Source: Kocuria sp. (GTDB lineage Bacteria > Actinomycetota > Actinomycetes > Actinomycetales > Micrococcaceae). From it: a stretch of 14,164 nucleotides of DNA. This document shows, piece after piece, positions 7,334-14,086 of this stretch. The position numbers and the translations under genes were made by a program. A model generated the notes under the pieces. The model worked only from the letters and a program-made list of their open reading frames with translations, did no database searches and was not told where the DNA came from. The stretch is taken from contig JAKDJD010000053.1 in NCBI GenBank assembly GCA_030454085.1, forward strand, positions 1-14,164, given 5' to 3'. Each line of letters begins with the position of its first letter. The stretch's first letter is position 1.

Positions 7334-7339
7334 CGTGGA

Positions 7340-9493
7340 CTACTTCGCCTTTTGCGACTTGATCTCGTCGCCCTTGACGCTGTCCGAAGGATCCGTGAAC
7401 GGGTCCGTGTTGTAGTCGCGGGACACGGCCTTCATGTAGTCCTGCCACTGGCGGCCTGCGTAGGTTGCACCATCGACGTAGTCCTTGGTCTGGCCACCGA
7501 TGCGCAGCCCGTTCAGGGAGCGGGAACCCAGGTCCACGTTGCCGACCCAGGAAGCCGTGGAGACGCCCCGGGTGTAACCGACGGTCCAGGTCTGGGTCGA
7601 ATCGTCAGTGGTACCCGTCTTGGCGGCCGACGCGTTCTCCAACCCGATTCCTCGGTCGTGGGCCGAACCCTTGGTCAGAACGTTCTTCAGGACGTAGTTG
7701 ACGCCCCGAGCCACATCCGAGTCAATGGCCTGATGGCAGTTGACCGGTGCCACGTCCATGGGCTGACCTCGGCGATCGGTAATCGACTCGATCGAGCGCG
7801 GGGAGCAGTACTTGCCCTCCGAGGCGTAGGTTGCGAAGGCGTTGGCCATGGCCATGGGAGCAACGTTCTCCGTACCGATCAGGGATGCGAGGGAATCCTG
7901 GGTCTTGATCTGATCCCCTGTGCCATCTCCCTTGACGATGCCAAGGTCCTGCGCAGTCTTTCCGATACCGCACAGGTCCAGGTAGTTGTCCATCGCGTAC
8001 AGCGCGGAGTTGATCGAGTTGTAGATACCCTCGTTGACTGTCATGGGCCGGTTGTAGCCCTCTTCGGCGTTCTGGAAGGACCAGGCGCCGTTCGCGCCGG
8101 GATTCTCCACCGTGCCGCCGGGCTTGCAACTTGCTCGCCATTTGGTTCCGGCCGGATAGCTCAGCGGAGACGCGTCGATGTTGGCGTCGACGCCGTTGCC
8201 TTCCTTGATCCATTGGGTCAGAGAGAAGGGCTTGAACGTTGAACCGGGCTGGAAACCGGGGGTCCCGCCCATGCCGGAGTCCACGTTGTAGTTGTAGACC
8301 GTGTTTCCGACACCCTCGCCGTTGTTGTAATTCGAGTTCTGGGCCATCGAGAGGATATTGCCGGTACCGGGTTCGACAGAGACCATGGAGGAGCTGACCG
8401 AGTCGGGGTTGTCGTCGGTCGGCTGGGTCTGGTTCACCTGGTCCTGGGCGGTTCCCTGGTCCTTGCTCTTCAGCGTCGTCTTGATGGTCAGTCCACCGCG
8501 GGTCAGCAGAGCCCGACGCTCGTCGCTGTTGTCCCCGAAGCGCTTGTCCTGAAGGAACTCGTTACGCACGTAATCACAGAAATATGGGGCATCGGTTGCA
8601 GCTTCACAGCCCGAATCCGTGGTGTGGATGTCCAAGTCCAGCGGAGCGTCCGAAGCCTGGTCGAACTGTTCCTGATTGATCTTCCCGTGCTGCAACATGG
8701 TGTGGAGCACCGTATTGCGCCGGTCCGTCGCTGCCTTGGGGTTCGCTTGAGGATCGTAATAGGAAGGGGACTGGACCATGCCGGCCAGCAGAGCCGACTG
8801 CTGGACGTTCAGGTCCTTCGCATCAATGCCCCAGTAATAGTGGGCGGCGGCCTGGACACCGTAATTGCTGCCGCCGTAGTTCACGAGGTTCAGATAGCCG
8901 TTGAGGATGTCGTCCTTCGACTTGTTCTGCTCCATCGAAATGGCAAGCTTCATTTCTTTGATCTTGTCCAGCATGCCCTTATTGGACCCCATGGTGGTGG
9001 TCGCGTCGGCACCGTTCTGGGTGGCCTGATCGATCAGCAGGTTGTTGACGTACTGCTGGGTGATCGTCGAGGCGCCCTGACGTGCTCCGGGGTGCACCAA
9101 GTTGTTCAGCAAGGCTCGTCCTATACCAAAGGCATCGACACCGCCGTGGTCATAGAAGGTGTCGTCCTCGATGGACAGCTGCGCATCCTTCATGCTGTCG
9201 GAGATCTGGTCGAACGATACTTCCGTGCGGTTCTCCGAGTAGAACGTTGCCAGCTTCTGTCCGTCGCTCGTCAGAATGGTGGACGGCTTGGACAGCGGAC
9301 CCGCGGAGAGGTCGTCGGGGAGTCCCTTGAACCAGTTGATCGAGGCACTCGCCGTCAGACCGGCTGTGGCCGCCGGCGGGATGAGGATGCCGGCAGTCAC
9401 GAACCCCGCAACGATACTGAGGGCAATGAACTGGATGAAGTCGCTCGGGGCTCGCCGTTCACGCCGCCGAGCTGATTTCTTGGGTGAAGCCAT
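7340..9493 (-). CDS. ponA2: bifunctional class A penicillin-binding protein (transglycosylase/transpeptidase)
   Basis: This protein polymerises lipid II into glycan strands and cross-links the peptides outside the membrane. In its 717 residues a basic cytoplasmic tail is followed by a membrane anchor (about 20-45). The GT51 transglycosylase shows E109-D-D-T-F-Y-D-H, GASTITQQ (140-147) and the KEMKLAISME helix (179-188). The transpeptidase domain shows S418-T-F-K421, S493-I-N495 and K625-T-G-T. All catalytic motifs are intact. No PASTA domain is present at the C-terminus. The frame is open 68 codons further upstream, but that stretch crosses the promoter and has no PBP character. The ATG at 9493 lies six bases after a TATGCT box. 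It heads an operon with a metallophosphoesterase. The symbol is by analogy with mycobacterial Rv3682, from recalled synteny. Confidence 0.93.
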   Translation of the reverse strand: MASPKKSARRRERRAPSDFIQFIALSIVAGFVTAGILIPPAATAGLTASASINWFKGLPDDLSAGPLSKPSTILTSDGQKLATFYSENRTEVSFDQISDSMKDAQLSIEDDTFYDHGGVDAFGIGRALLNNLVHPGARQGASTITQQYVNNLLIDQATQNGADATTTMGSNKGMLDKIKEMKLAISMEQNKSKDDILNGYLNLVNYGGSNYGVQAAAHYYWGIDAKDLNVQQSALLAGMVQSPSYYDPQANPKAATDRRNTVLHTMLQHGKINQEQFDQASDAPLDLDIHTTDSGCEAATDAPYFCDYVRNEFLQDKRFGDNSDERRALLTRGGLTIKTTLKSKDQGTAQDQVNQTQPTDDNPDSVSSSMVSVEPGTGNILSMAQNSNYNNGEGVGNTVYNYNVDSGMGGTPGFQPGSTFKPFSLTQWIKEGNGVDANIDASPLSYPAGTKWRASCKPGGTVENPGANGAWSFQNAEEGYNRPMTVNEGIYNSINSALYAMDNYLDLCGIGKTAQDLGIVKGDGTGDQIKTQDSLASLIGTENVAPMAMANAFATYASEGKYCSPRSIESITDRRGQPMDVAPVNCHQAIDSDVARGVNYVLKNVLTKGSAHDRGIGLENASAAKTGTTDDSTQTWTVGYTRGVSTASWVGNVDLGSRSLNGLRIGGQTKDYVDGATYAGRQWQDYMKAVSRDYNTDPFTDPSDSVKGDEIKSQKAK

Positions 9494-9499
9494 TCCAAC

Positions 9500-9505
9500 A
9501 GCATA
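9500..9505 (-). promoter_or_regulatory. leaderless-type -10 box of ponA2
   Basis: On the minus strand TATGCT (9500-9505) is followed by six bases (GTTGGA) and then the ATG at 9493, so transcription should start at or beside the start codon. No convincing -35 box lies at 16-18 bp; a TTGACG occurs farther up with a 24-base gap, too long for a standard promoter. No separate ribosome site is present. Confidence 0.5.
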
Positions 9506-9683
9506 CAAGTCGATGAGACAAAACGTGCGCGTCAACGGTCCCACTGTGGACAAAACTCGGCGTGTCACGGACCGCGCTGAGAGCCCCCTGAACGCGTGCC
9601 CGGAAACCGCACTGTGTGAGACGTGAATCGACCAAGCATCCGTGGTGTCGCCGACTGGAATAGCGCGGTCTTGCGGCGGTGGA

Positions 9684-9689
9684 TAGGCT
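9684..9689 (+). promoter_or_regulatory. leaderless-type -10 box of the DUF4177-RidA-NUDIX operon
   Basis: TAGGCT (9684-9689) is followed by exactly six bases (GGGGCC) and the ATG at 9696. The -35 region is not recognisable. This repeats the spacing seen at ponA2 and at the D-lactate dehydrogenase-like gene and fixes the start codon of the small protein. Confidence 0.55.
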
Positions 9690-9695
9690 GGGGCC

Positions 9696-9896
9696 ATGAC
9701 TCAATGGGAATACGCAACAGTTCCGCTCATGATCCATGCGACCAAGCAGATCCTCGACAACTGGGGACAGGACGGATGGGAGCTCGTCACGGTCCTTCCC
9801 GGTGCGGCTCCCGCGGGCGACGCCCCTTCGGGAAACATGGTCGCCCCAACACAGTCGAACCCGATTGCCTACTTCAAGCGTCCCAAGGAGGGCTGA
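9696..9896 (+). CDS. DUF4177-like small protein
   Basis: This 66-residue soluble protein has the WEY...GWELV pattern (W4, G26-W28-E-L-V) of DUF4177-type proteins; the rest is short and carries no known catalytic motif. It has neither signal peptide nor membrane segment. It is the first gene of a plus-strand operon, ending only four bases before the RidA start. A protein like this sits beside the RidA gene in mycobacteria (Rv3678A-like position, recalled), which supports it being a real gene despite its size. Its function is unknown. It is divergent from ponA2 across about 200 bp. Confidence 0.85.
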   Translation: MTQWEYATVPLMIHATKQILDNWGQDGWELVTVLPGAAPAGDAPSGNMVAPTQSNPIAYFKRPKEG

Positions 9897-9900
9897 GATC

Positions 9901-10383
9901 GTGGCAGATTCCAAGGTTGAGGAACGGCTGGCCGCCGAAGGTCTGCAGGTCCCTGACGTTGCCGTACCGGTTGCTTCGTATGTTCCGGCTGTGATTTCCG
10001 GCAACTATGTTTACACCTCTGGACAGATCCCGGTGCAGAACGGTGATTTTGCTTTCAAGGGCAAGGTGTCGGATGGCGGCGAGCCAGGAACCGTCGGGTT
10101 GGAGGATGCCCAGGGGCAGGCCCGAGTGTGCGCGCTGAATACCTTGGCGGCCGTCAAATCCGTGATCGGAGACCTGGACCGTGTGTCCAGGATCGTCAAG
10201 GTCACGGGCTTCGTCAGCTCGGCCCCCGACTTCACAGGCCAAGCCCAGGTTCTCAATGGGGCGTCCGAGCTCTACGGCAAGGCGTTCGGAGACGCTGGCG
10301 TCCATGCCCGATCGGCTGTGGGAGTTGCGGTCCTTCCCCTCGACGTGCCCGTTGAAGTGGAACTCATCGTTGAATTTGCCTAA
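9901..10383 (+). CDS. RidA/YjgF-family protein
   Basis: This 160-residue cytosolic protein has the RidA/YjgF fold features: VYTSGQIP near 37-44 and the signature stretch with Arg137 (HARSAVGVAVLPLDVPVEVE) that carries the carboxylate-binding arginine of imine/enamine deaminases. It belongs to a longer actinobacterial subfamily (Rv3678c-like), so enamine deaminase activity is plausible but not proven. The GTG start has AAGGAGG nine bases upstream (9885-9891), overlapping the end of the previous gene, which sets the start. A further in-frame stretch upstream is a shadow of the DUF4177 gene. Its 3' end overlaps the proposed NUDIX start, implying translational coupling. Confidence 0.9.
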   Translation: MADSKVEERLAAEGLQVPDVAVPVASYVPAVISGNYVYTSGQIPVQNGDFAFKGKVSDGGEPGTVGLEDAQGQARVCALNTLAAVKSVIGDLDRVSRIVKVTGFVSSAPDFTGQAQVLNGASELYGKAFGDAGVHARSAVGVAVLPLDVPVEVELIVEFA

Positions 10384-11356
10384 CCCTCTGACGCTGCCTA
10401 TTCACCGGGTCACCGCGAAAAGTGGTCCGGCTGCCGATCCGCGGGCTGGCGGTGCTTCGTACTATCCGTTGACTCCGCGCGAGGCGACGGCCGCCCGGGC
10501 ATGGATGGCAGAGGAAGACAAGACAGCCTGCTGCCAGATGAAGACGGCGGCCGCCGTGGTGTACATCCGTGAGGGTGCCCAAGGGCTCGAGACTTTTCTC
10601 ACGTACCGCCCGACCCCCGAGTCGCCGATGGGTCGCATCTGCTTCCCGGGCGGCGTCGTCGAACAGGACGATCACGAGCCGGTGGGGTGGTATGGCCCGA
10701 CTCCCGCGCAGTGGGCTCAGAAGCTGGGGCACGACGACGTCGTGGTGGCACGCAGCGCCGTGGTGGCTGCCGTGCGGGAGAGTTTTGAAGAGGTCGGCGT
10801 CCTGCTGTCTGGTCCCAACGAGCAGGACACGGTCGAATACACCGAGGCGAGCGAGACGATGGCTTCGCGGGAAGCGATTGCCGGGCACGACCTGGGCTTC
10901 ATCGCCTACCTCAAACGCGGAGGACTCAAGCTCCGCACAGACCTTCTCAAACCTCTTGGCCGGTGGCAGACCCCTGATTTCTCGCACCGACGCTTCGATA
11001 CCCACTTCTTCGCGTCGGTGGTTCCCGTGGGCCAACGTCCCAAGCTTCTGTCCTCCAAGGGTGTCTGGGGCAGATGGGTTCCCGCGCGCGACGTGGTCGC
11101 GGACCGTTCCTCCACGGCTTTGGGTGACGAAATCGGTCGAGAGGACACGGTAGGACGTACTCTCGAAGAACTCATGACGCCGGGAACACTGTGCGTGCTG
11201 GAGTCTTTGGCCACGTGCCAGACGACGATCGCTTTTCTGACCAAAAAGCGTCAGGTTCACGTCAAGAAGCCGGAGCTCGTGGAGAAGAACGGGGAGCTCA
11301 TGCTGGCCTTCACGCCCCCGAAGGACGCCGTCAGGACCAGAGCCAAAGGAGCTTAG
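10370..11356 (+). CDS. NUDIX hydrolase, NUDT19/CoA-diphosphatase-like
   Basis: This soluble protein of about 328 residues should cleave a nucleoside diphosphate linked to another group, possibly coenzyme A derivatives. The NUDIX box is split: FPGG (92-95) with E98, then an insertion of about 35 residues, then R136-E-S-F-E-E-V-G143. This split arrangement is typical of NUDT19/RP2-like members and explains why the simple box consensus does not read straight through. Catalytic Glu137, Glu140 and Glu141 are present. No ATG lies close to the RidA stop, so a TTG at 10370 (or 10376), overlapping RidA by about 14 bases, is proposed. An ATG at 10304 would overlap RidA much more, and the ATG at 10502 would cut conserved sequence. 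Exact start uncertain. Confidence 0.83.
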   Translation: MNLPNPLTLPIHRVTAKSGPAADPRAGGASYYPLTPREATAARAWMAEEDKTACCQMKTAAAVVYIREGAQGLETFLTYRPTPESPMGRICFPGGVVEQDDHEPVGWYGPTPAQWAQKLGHDDVVVARSAVVAAVRESFEEVGVLLSGPNEQDTVEYTEASETMASREAIAGHDLGFIAYLKRGGLKLRTDLLKPLGRWQTPDFSHRRFDTHFFASVVPVGQRPKLLSSKGVWGRWVPARDVVADRSSTALGDEIGREDTVGRTLEELMTPGTLCVLESLATCQTTIAFLTKKRQVHVKKPELVEKNGELMLAFTPPKDAVRTRAKGA

Positions 11357-11377
11357 CGCAAGGTCGGGCGACGGTCC

Positions 11378-11420
11378 GTATAAAAGAAGGAGCCGGGTGC
11401 GCAAGCACCCGGCTCCTTCT
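11378..11420 (-). terminator. strong hairpin terminator between the NUDIX operon and crp
   Basis: AGAAGGAGCCGGGTGC (11385-11400) and its exact complement (11405-11420) form a perfect 16-bp stem closed by a GCAA loop. On the minus strand the stem runs into TTTATAC, so it terminates crp transcripts well. On the plus strand the hairpin lies 28 bases past the NUDIX stop without a T tract. It probably serves both convergent genes. Confidence 0.88.
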
Positions 11421-11453
11421 CAAGTCACGACGCGAGAGCGCCCGAAACACCGA

Positions 11454-12131
11454 TCAGCGGCTCCTCTGTCGCAACCGCTGCAGATCGAGGATGACGACGG
11501 CCCGGGCTTCGAGCCGAATCCAGCCGCGCTGGACGAACTCGGCGAGGGCCTTGTTGACGGTCTCGCGAGAAGCACCCACGAGTTGCGCGAGTTCCTCCTG
11601 GGTGAGCTCGTGGGCAACCAGGATGCCGTCCGTGGCAGGGCGGCCGAAACGGTCCGCCAGGTCAAGGAGTGCCTTGGAGACGCGACCGGGGACGTCGGAA
11701 AAGACCAGATCGGCAAGGTTCTCGTTGGTCCGGCGGAGACGACGCGCCAGGGCCTGGAGGACCTGTCCGGAAATCGAGGGGCTGCGGTCCATGGCCTTCT
11801 TGAGGCTGGAGTGCTTGACTCCGGCCAGGCGGGATTCCGACACCGCTGTCGCCGAGGTCGAGCGGGGGCCCGGGTCGAAGAGCGCCATTTCACCGAAGAT
11901 TTCGCCGGGTCCCATGATCGCGACCAGATTCTCGCGTCCGTCCGACGCGGTGCGGCCGAGTTTGATCTTGCCGGAGACCACGAAATACAGCTGGTCCCCC
12001 GGGTCGCCCTCGTAGAACAACGTTGCACCGCGCGAGAGGTCCACCTCGGTCAATTCCTCGGTGAGCGCGCCAAATGCTTCGTCGTCCAGGGTTGCGAAGA
12101 GGGGAGCCCTACGCAGAACCTCGATATCCAT
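11454..12131 (-). CDS. crp: Crp/GlxR-family cAMP-responsive regulator
   Basis: This 225-residue dimeric DNA-binding protein has an N-terminal cyclic-nucleotide domain. Its phosphate-binding cassette, GEIFGEMALFDPGPRSTSA (77-95), keeps Glu81, Arg90 and Ser91. A C-terminal winged helix follows, with helix-turn-helix at about 175-200 (LTQEELAQLVGASRETVNKAL). The recognition-helix sequence is the same as I recall for mycobacterial Rv3676 and corynebacterial GlxR, so it should bind TGTGA-N6-TCACA-like sites and act as a global regulator. The frame is open 16 codons further upstream, but AGGAG (12136-12140) four bases before ATG 12131 fixes this start. It is divergent from marP and has its own strong terminator. 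Confidence 0.95.
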   Translation of the reverse strand: MDIEVLRRAPLFATLDDEAFGALTEELTEVDLSRGATLFYEGDPGDQLYFVVSGKIKLGRTASDGRENLVAIMGPGEIFGEMALFDPGPRSTSATAVSESRLAGVKHSSLKKAMDRSPSISGQVLQALARRLRRTNENLADLVFSDVPGRVSKALLDLADRFGRPATDGILVAHELTQEELAQLVGASRETVNKALAEFVQRGWIRLEARAVVILDLQRLRQRSR

Positions 12132-12225
12132 AATTCTCCTCAGTGATCCGGGACTTCGATGCCCGCCGCACGCGTCCACACCATCTCAGGTATTGACTCG
12201 GGATGGGCGCGACGCCGGCTGATCG

Positions 12226-12284
12226 TGTGACAAATTCAACCTATCTGAAATCCACTGTATAAGTTGTGTGTCGAATCCGCCACA
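12226..12284. promoter_or_regulatory. crp-marP divergent control region with Crp-like sites and overlapping promoters
   Basis: Two imperfect Crp/GlxR-type sites stand here: TGTGACAAATTCAACC (12226-12241) and TGTCGAATCCGCCACA (12269-12284), each 7 of 10 against TGTGA-N6-TCACA. Between them is a plausible marP promoter, TTCAAC (12235-12240), 17 bp, TATAAG (12258-12263). A possible crp -10, TACAGT on the minus strand (12254-12259), overlaps it. The sites flank the polymerase positions, as expected for autoregulation, but each match is weak and the crp -35 is poor. Confidence 0.35.
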
Positions 12285-12343
12285 GACGAGCCCATATCCT
12301 TGCATAAAGGTTCCTGAACGTCGAATTGACTAAGGTTCTTATC

Positions 12344-12361
12344 AGGTGCCGCACCTAATAT
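12344..12361 (+). promoter_or_regulatory. small palindrome abutting a TAATAT box upstream of marP
   Basis: AGGTG-CCG-CACCT (12344-12356) is a perfect 5-bp inverted repeat whose last T begins TAATAT (12356-12361), a good -10 sequence 56 bases before the marP start. No standard -35 box precedes it at 16-18 bp. It could be an operator with a second marP promoter, or chance. Confidence 0.3.
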
Positions 12362-12417
12362 GGAGAGTCTTCCCGACTGCCTGCGTTGTCGGGAGATGAC
12401 CGCGACGATTGGTGATC

Positions 12418-13596
12418 ATGCTGACAGACTTCACACTGCTGGACTGGATCCTCATCCTGATTCTGCTGGCGTACTTCGTATCTGGCTATGCACGCGGGTT
12501 TTTTCTGACCCTTGGATCGGTGGTCGGATTCGTTCTGGGGGCCGTCGCCGCCTTCTACGTGACGCCATGGCTGGTCGAAAGGGCCGAGGGCGGTTGGCGG
12601 ATCGTAGTGGCCATTGTGAGCATCGGCATACTGATCCTGATCGGTCAGGCACTGGGCGTGGCCATTGGGCGGCCGTTGAGAAGAATCACCGAAAGGACGG
12701 GGCTTGGGATCGTCGACCGCATCGGCGGGGCGTTGCTGAACACCCTGACCTGCGCTTTCGTGATCGTGGTGCTCAGCTTTTCGGCCTCGCAACTGGGGGT
12801 CGCGGCGATTTCCTCCGCCGTGAACAAGTCGACGGTGATCACCGGTCTCCAAGCGGCGACTCCGCAACCCGTACAAAGGGGAATCGCTGAGGCCAGGGCT
12901 GCCGTCCTCGAGCAGTCGGGGATTCCTCGGTTGGACGAGCGACTCTTCCCCCAGGAAGCGGCTCCCACCGAGACCTCCGACTCGGATTCGTTGCGAGCGG
13001 CCGAAGACTCCGTGCTGAAGATCAATGGCACCGCGGAAGCCTGTTCCCAGAACCAGTCCGGTTCTGGTTTCGTTGCCGCCTCGCACAAGGTCATCACCAA
13101 TGCCCACGTGGTCTCGGGCGTGGACAGCCCGTTGGTCCAAACCCGTCAGGGCAAGAGCTATGAGGGAAATATCGTTTACTTCGATGCCGACAAGGACATT
13201 GCGGTCCTCGACGTCCCCGGACTCGACGCTTCGCCACTGAAGGCTGGGGAAAACGGAAAAGCTGGCGACCTGGCCAATTTCATGGGGTATCCCCTGGGCG
13301 GGCCTTTCACCTCGCGTTCGGCCTCGATCCAGGGCCTCGGCTACAACTCGACGACCTCCGAAAATGGGGCAACGACCCAGCCACGAGAGATTTACCAGCT
13401 GGCGGCAGACGTCCAGCAGGGGAACTCCGGCGGTCCCTTGCTGAATGACCAAGGGCAGTTCATCGGTCTGATTTTTGCGAAGGCCACGCAGGGGGAGACA
13501 GGTTACGCCCTGTCGATGACCGAGCTCGAACCCGTGCTCCAGGACATCGGATCCATGAACCAGCCTGTCCCCAGCGGCGAGTGCACCTCGGGCTGA
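12418..13596 (+). CDS. marP: MarP-type membrane-bound periplasmic serine protease
   Basis: This 392-residue protease has an N-terminal CvpA/colicin V-like part with four hydrophobic segments within the first ~125 residues, a linker, and an exported trypsin-like domain. The catalytic triad is visible as His230 (TNAHVV), Asp260 (DKDIAVLDV) and Ser337 (GNSGGPLL). Cys209 and Cys389 stand where mycobacterial MarP has its regulatory disulfide, so the redox-sensitive fold is likely kept. MarP in M. tuberculosis supports acid and oxidative stress survival by processing a cell-wall hydrolase (family knowledge). TTG and GTG codons lie three and two codons upstream of the chosen ATG; ATG is preferred because GGTGATC (12411-12417), complementary to the extreme 16S 3' end, lies directly before it. 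It is divergent from crp and converges on aroQ, with only 24 bases between the stops. Confidence 0.93.
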   Translation: MLTDFTLLDWILILILLAYFVSGYARGFFLTLGSVVGFVLGAVAAFYVTPWLVERAEGGWRIVVAIVSIGILILIGQALGVAIGRPLRRITERTGLGIVDRIGGALLNTLTCAFVIVVLSFSASQLGVAAISSAVNKSTVITGLQAATPQPVQRGIAEARAAVLEQSGIPRLDERLFPQEAAPTETSDSDSLRAAEDSVLKINGTAEACSQNQSGSGFVAASHKVITNAHVVSGVDSPLVQTRQGKSYEGNIVYFDADKDIAVLDVPGLDASPLKAGENGKAGDLANFMGYPLGGPFTSRSASIQGLGYNSTTSENGATTQPREIYQLAADVQQGNSGGPLLNDQGQFIGLIFAKATQGETGYALSMTELEPVLQDIGSMNQPVPSGECTSG

Positions 13597-13620
13597 TCGA
13601 GGGGACTCACCACCGCTCCG

Positions 13621-14052
13621 TCAGCGCTGGGCCAGATAATCCAGCGCCATGATGTATCCGAAGGCGCCGGCACCGGCGATGACCGTCTCGGCCTGCAGGG
13701 ACACGAAAGACCGGTGACGGAACTCTTCCCGGCGATGGACGTTCGAAAGATGGATTTCGACGACGGGCAATTCGGCCGCCTCGAGAGCGTCATGAATAGC
13801 AATGGAGTAGTGCGTGAAGGCGGCCGGGTTGATCATGATCGCCGACGCCTCGGAACGGGCGCGTTGGATGACGTCGACCAGATCGCCTTCGTGATTCGAT
13901 TGCATGAACTCGATGTCCAGACCAAGCTTTTCGGCGTGGGACCGGACAGAGGACTCGATGTCACGGAGCGTCGTCGTTCCGTAGACCTCCGGTTTGCGAA
14001 CCCCGAGCATATTCAGGTTGGGGCCATTCAACACAAAAATAGGTTTGGTCAT
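13621..14052 (-). CDS. aroQ: type II 3-dehydroquinate dehydratase
   Basis: This enzyme catalyses the third step of the shikimate pathway, 3-dehydroquinate to 3-dehydroshikimate, in the cytosol as a dodecamer in known type II enzymes. All signatures are visible in its 143 residues: GPNLNMLG (10-17), the lid with Arg19 and catalytic Tyr24 (PEVYG), QSNHEG (51-56), INPAAFTH (74-81), and EIHLSNVHRREEFR (99-112) with catalytic His101. Length is normal. A modest ribosome site GGAAG lies nine bases upstream of the ATG. The promoter is lost in the G-run at the contig end. No other shikimate gene is in the window, so its operon cannot be judged. Confidence 0.96.
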   Translation of the reverse strand: MTKPIFVLNGPNLNMLGVRKPEVYGTTTLRDIESSVRSHAEKLGLDIEFMQSNHEGDLVDVIQRARSEASAIMINPAAFTHYSIAIHDALEAAELPVVEIHLSNVHRREEFRHRSFVSLQAETVIAGAGAFGYIMALDYLAQR

Positions 14053-14086
14053 AAGATCATTCTTCCACGAGACAGCTCGGCGCCCC

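Noticed and set aside
9494..9697. 68-residue N-terminal extension of ponA2
   Set aside because: It would precede the membrane anchor with non-PBP sequence, cross the -10 box and overlap the DUF4177 start.
10364..11404. 346-residue minus-strand open frame
   Set aside because: It is antisense to the NUDIX gene and starts within the intergenic hairpin terminator.
12355..13452. 365-residue minus-strand open frame
   Set aside because: It is antisense to marP, whose catalytic triad and cysteines are all in the plus frame; composition is shadow-like.
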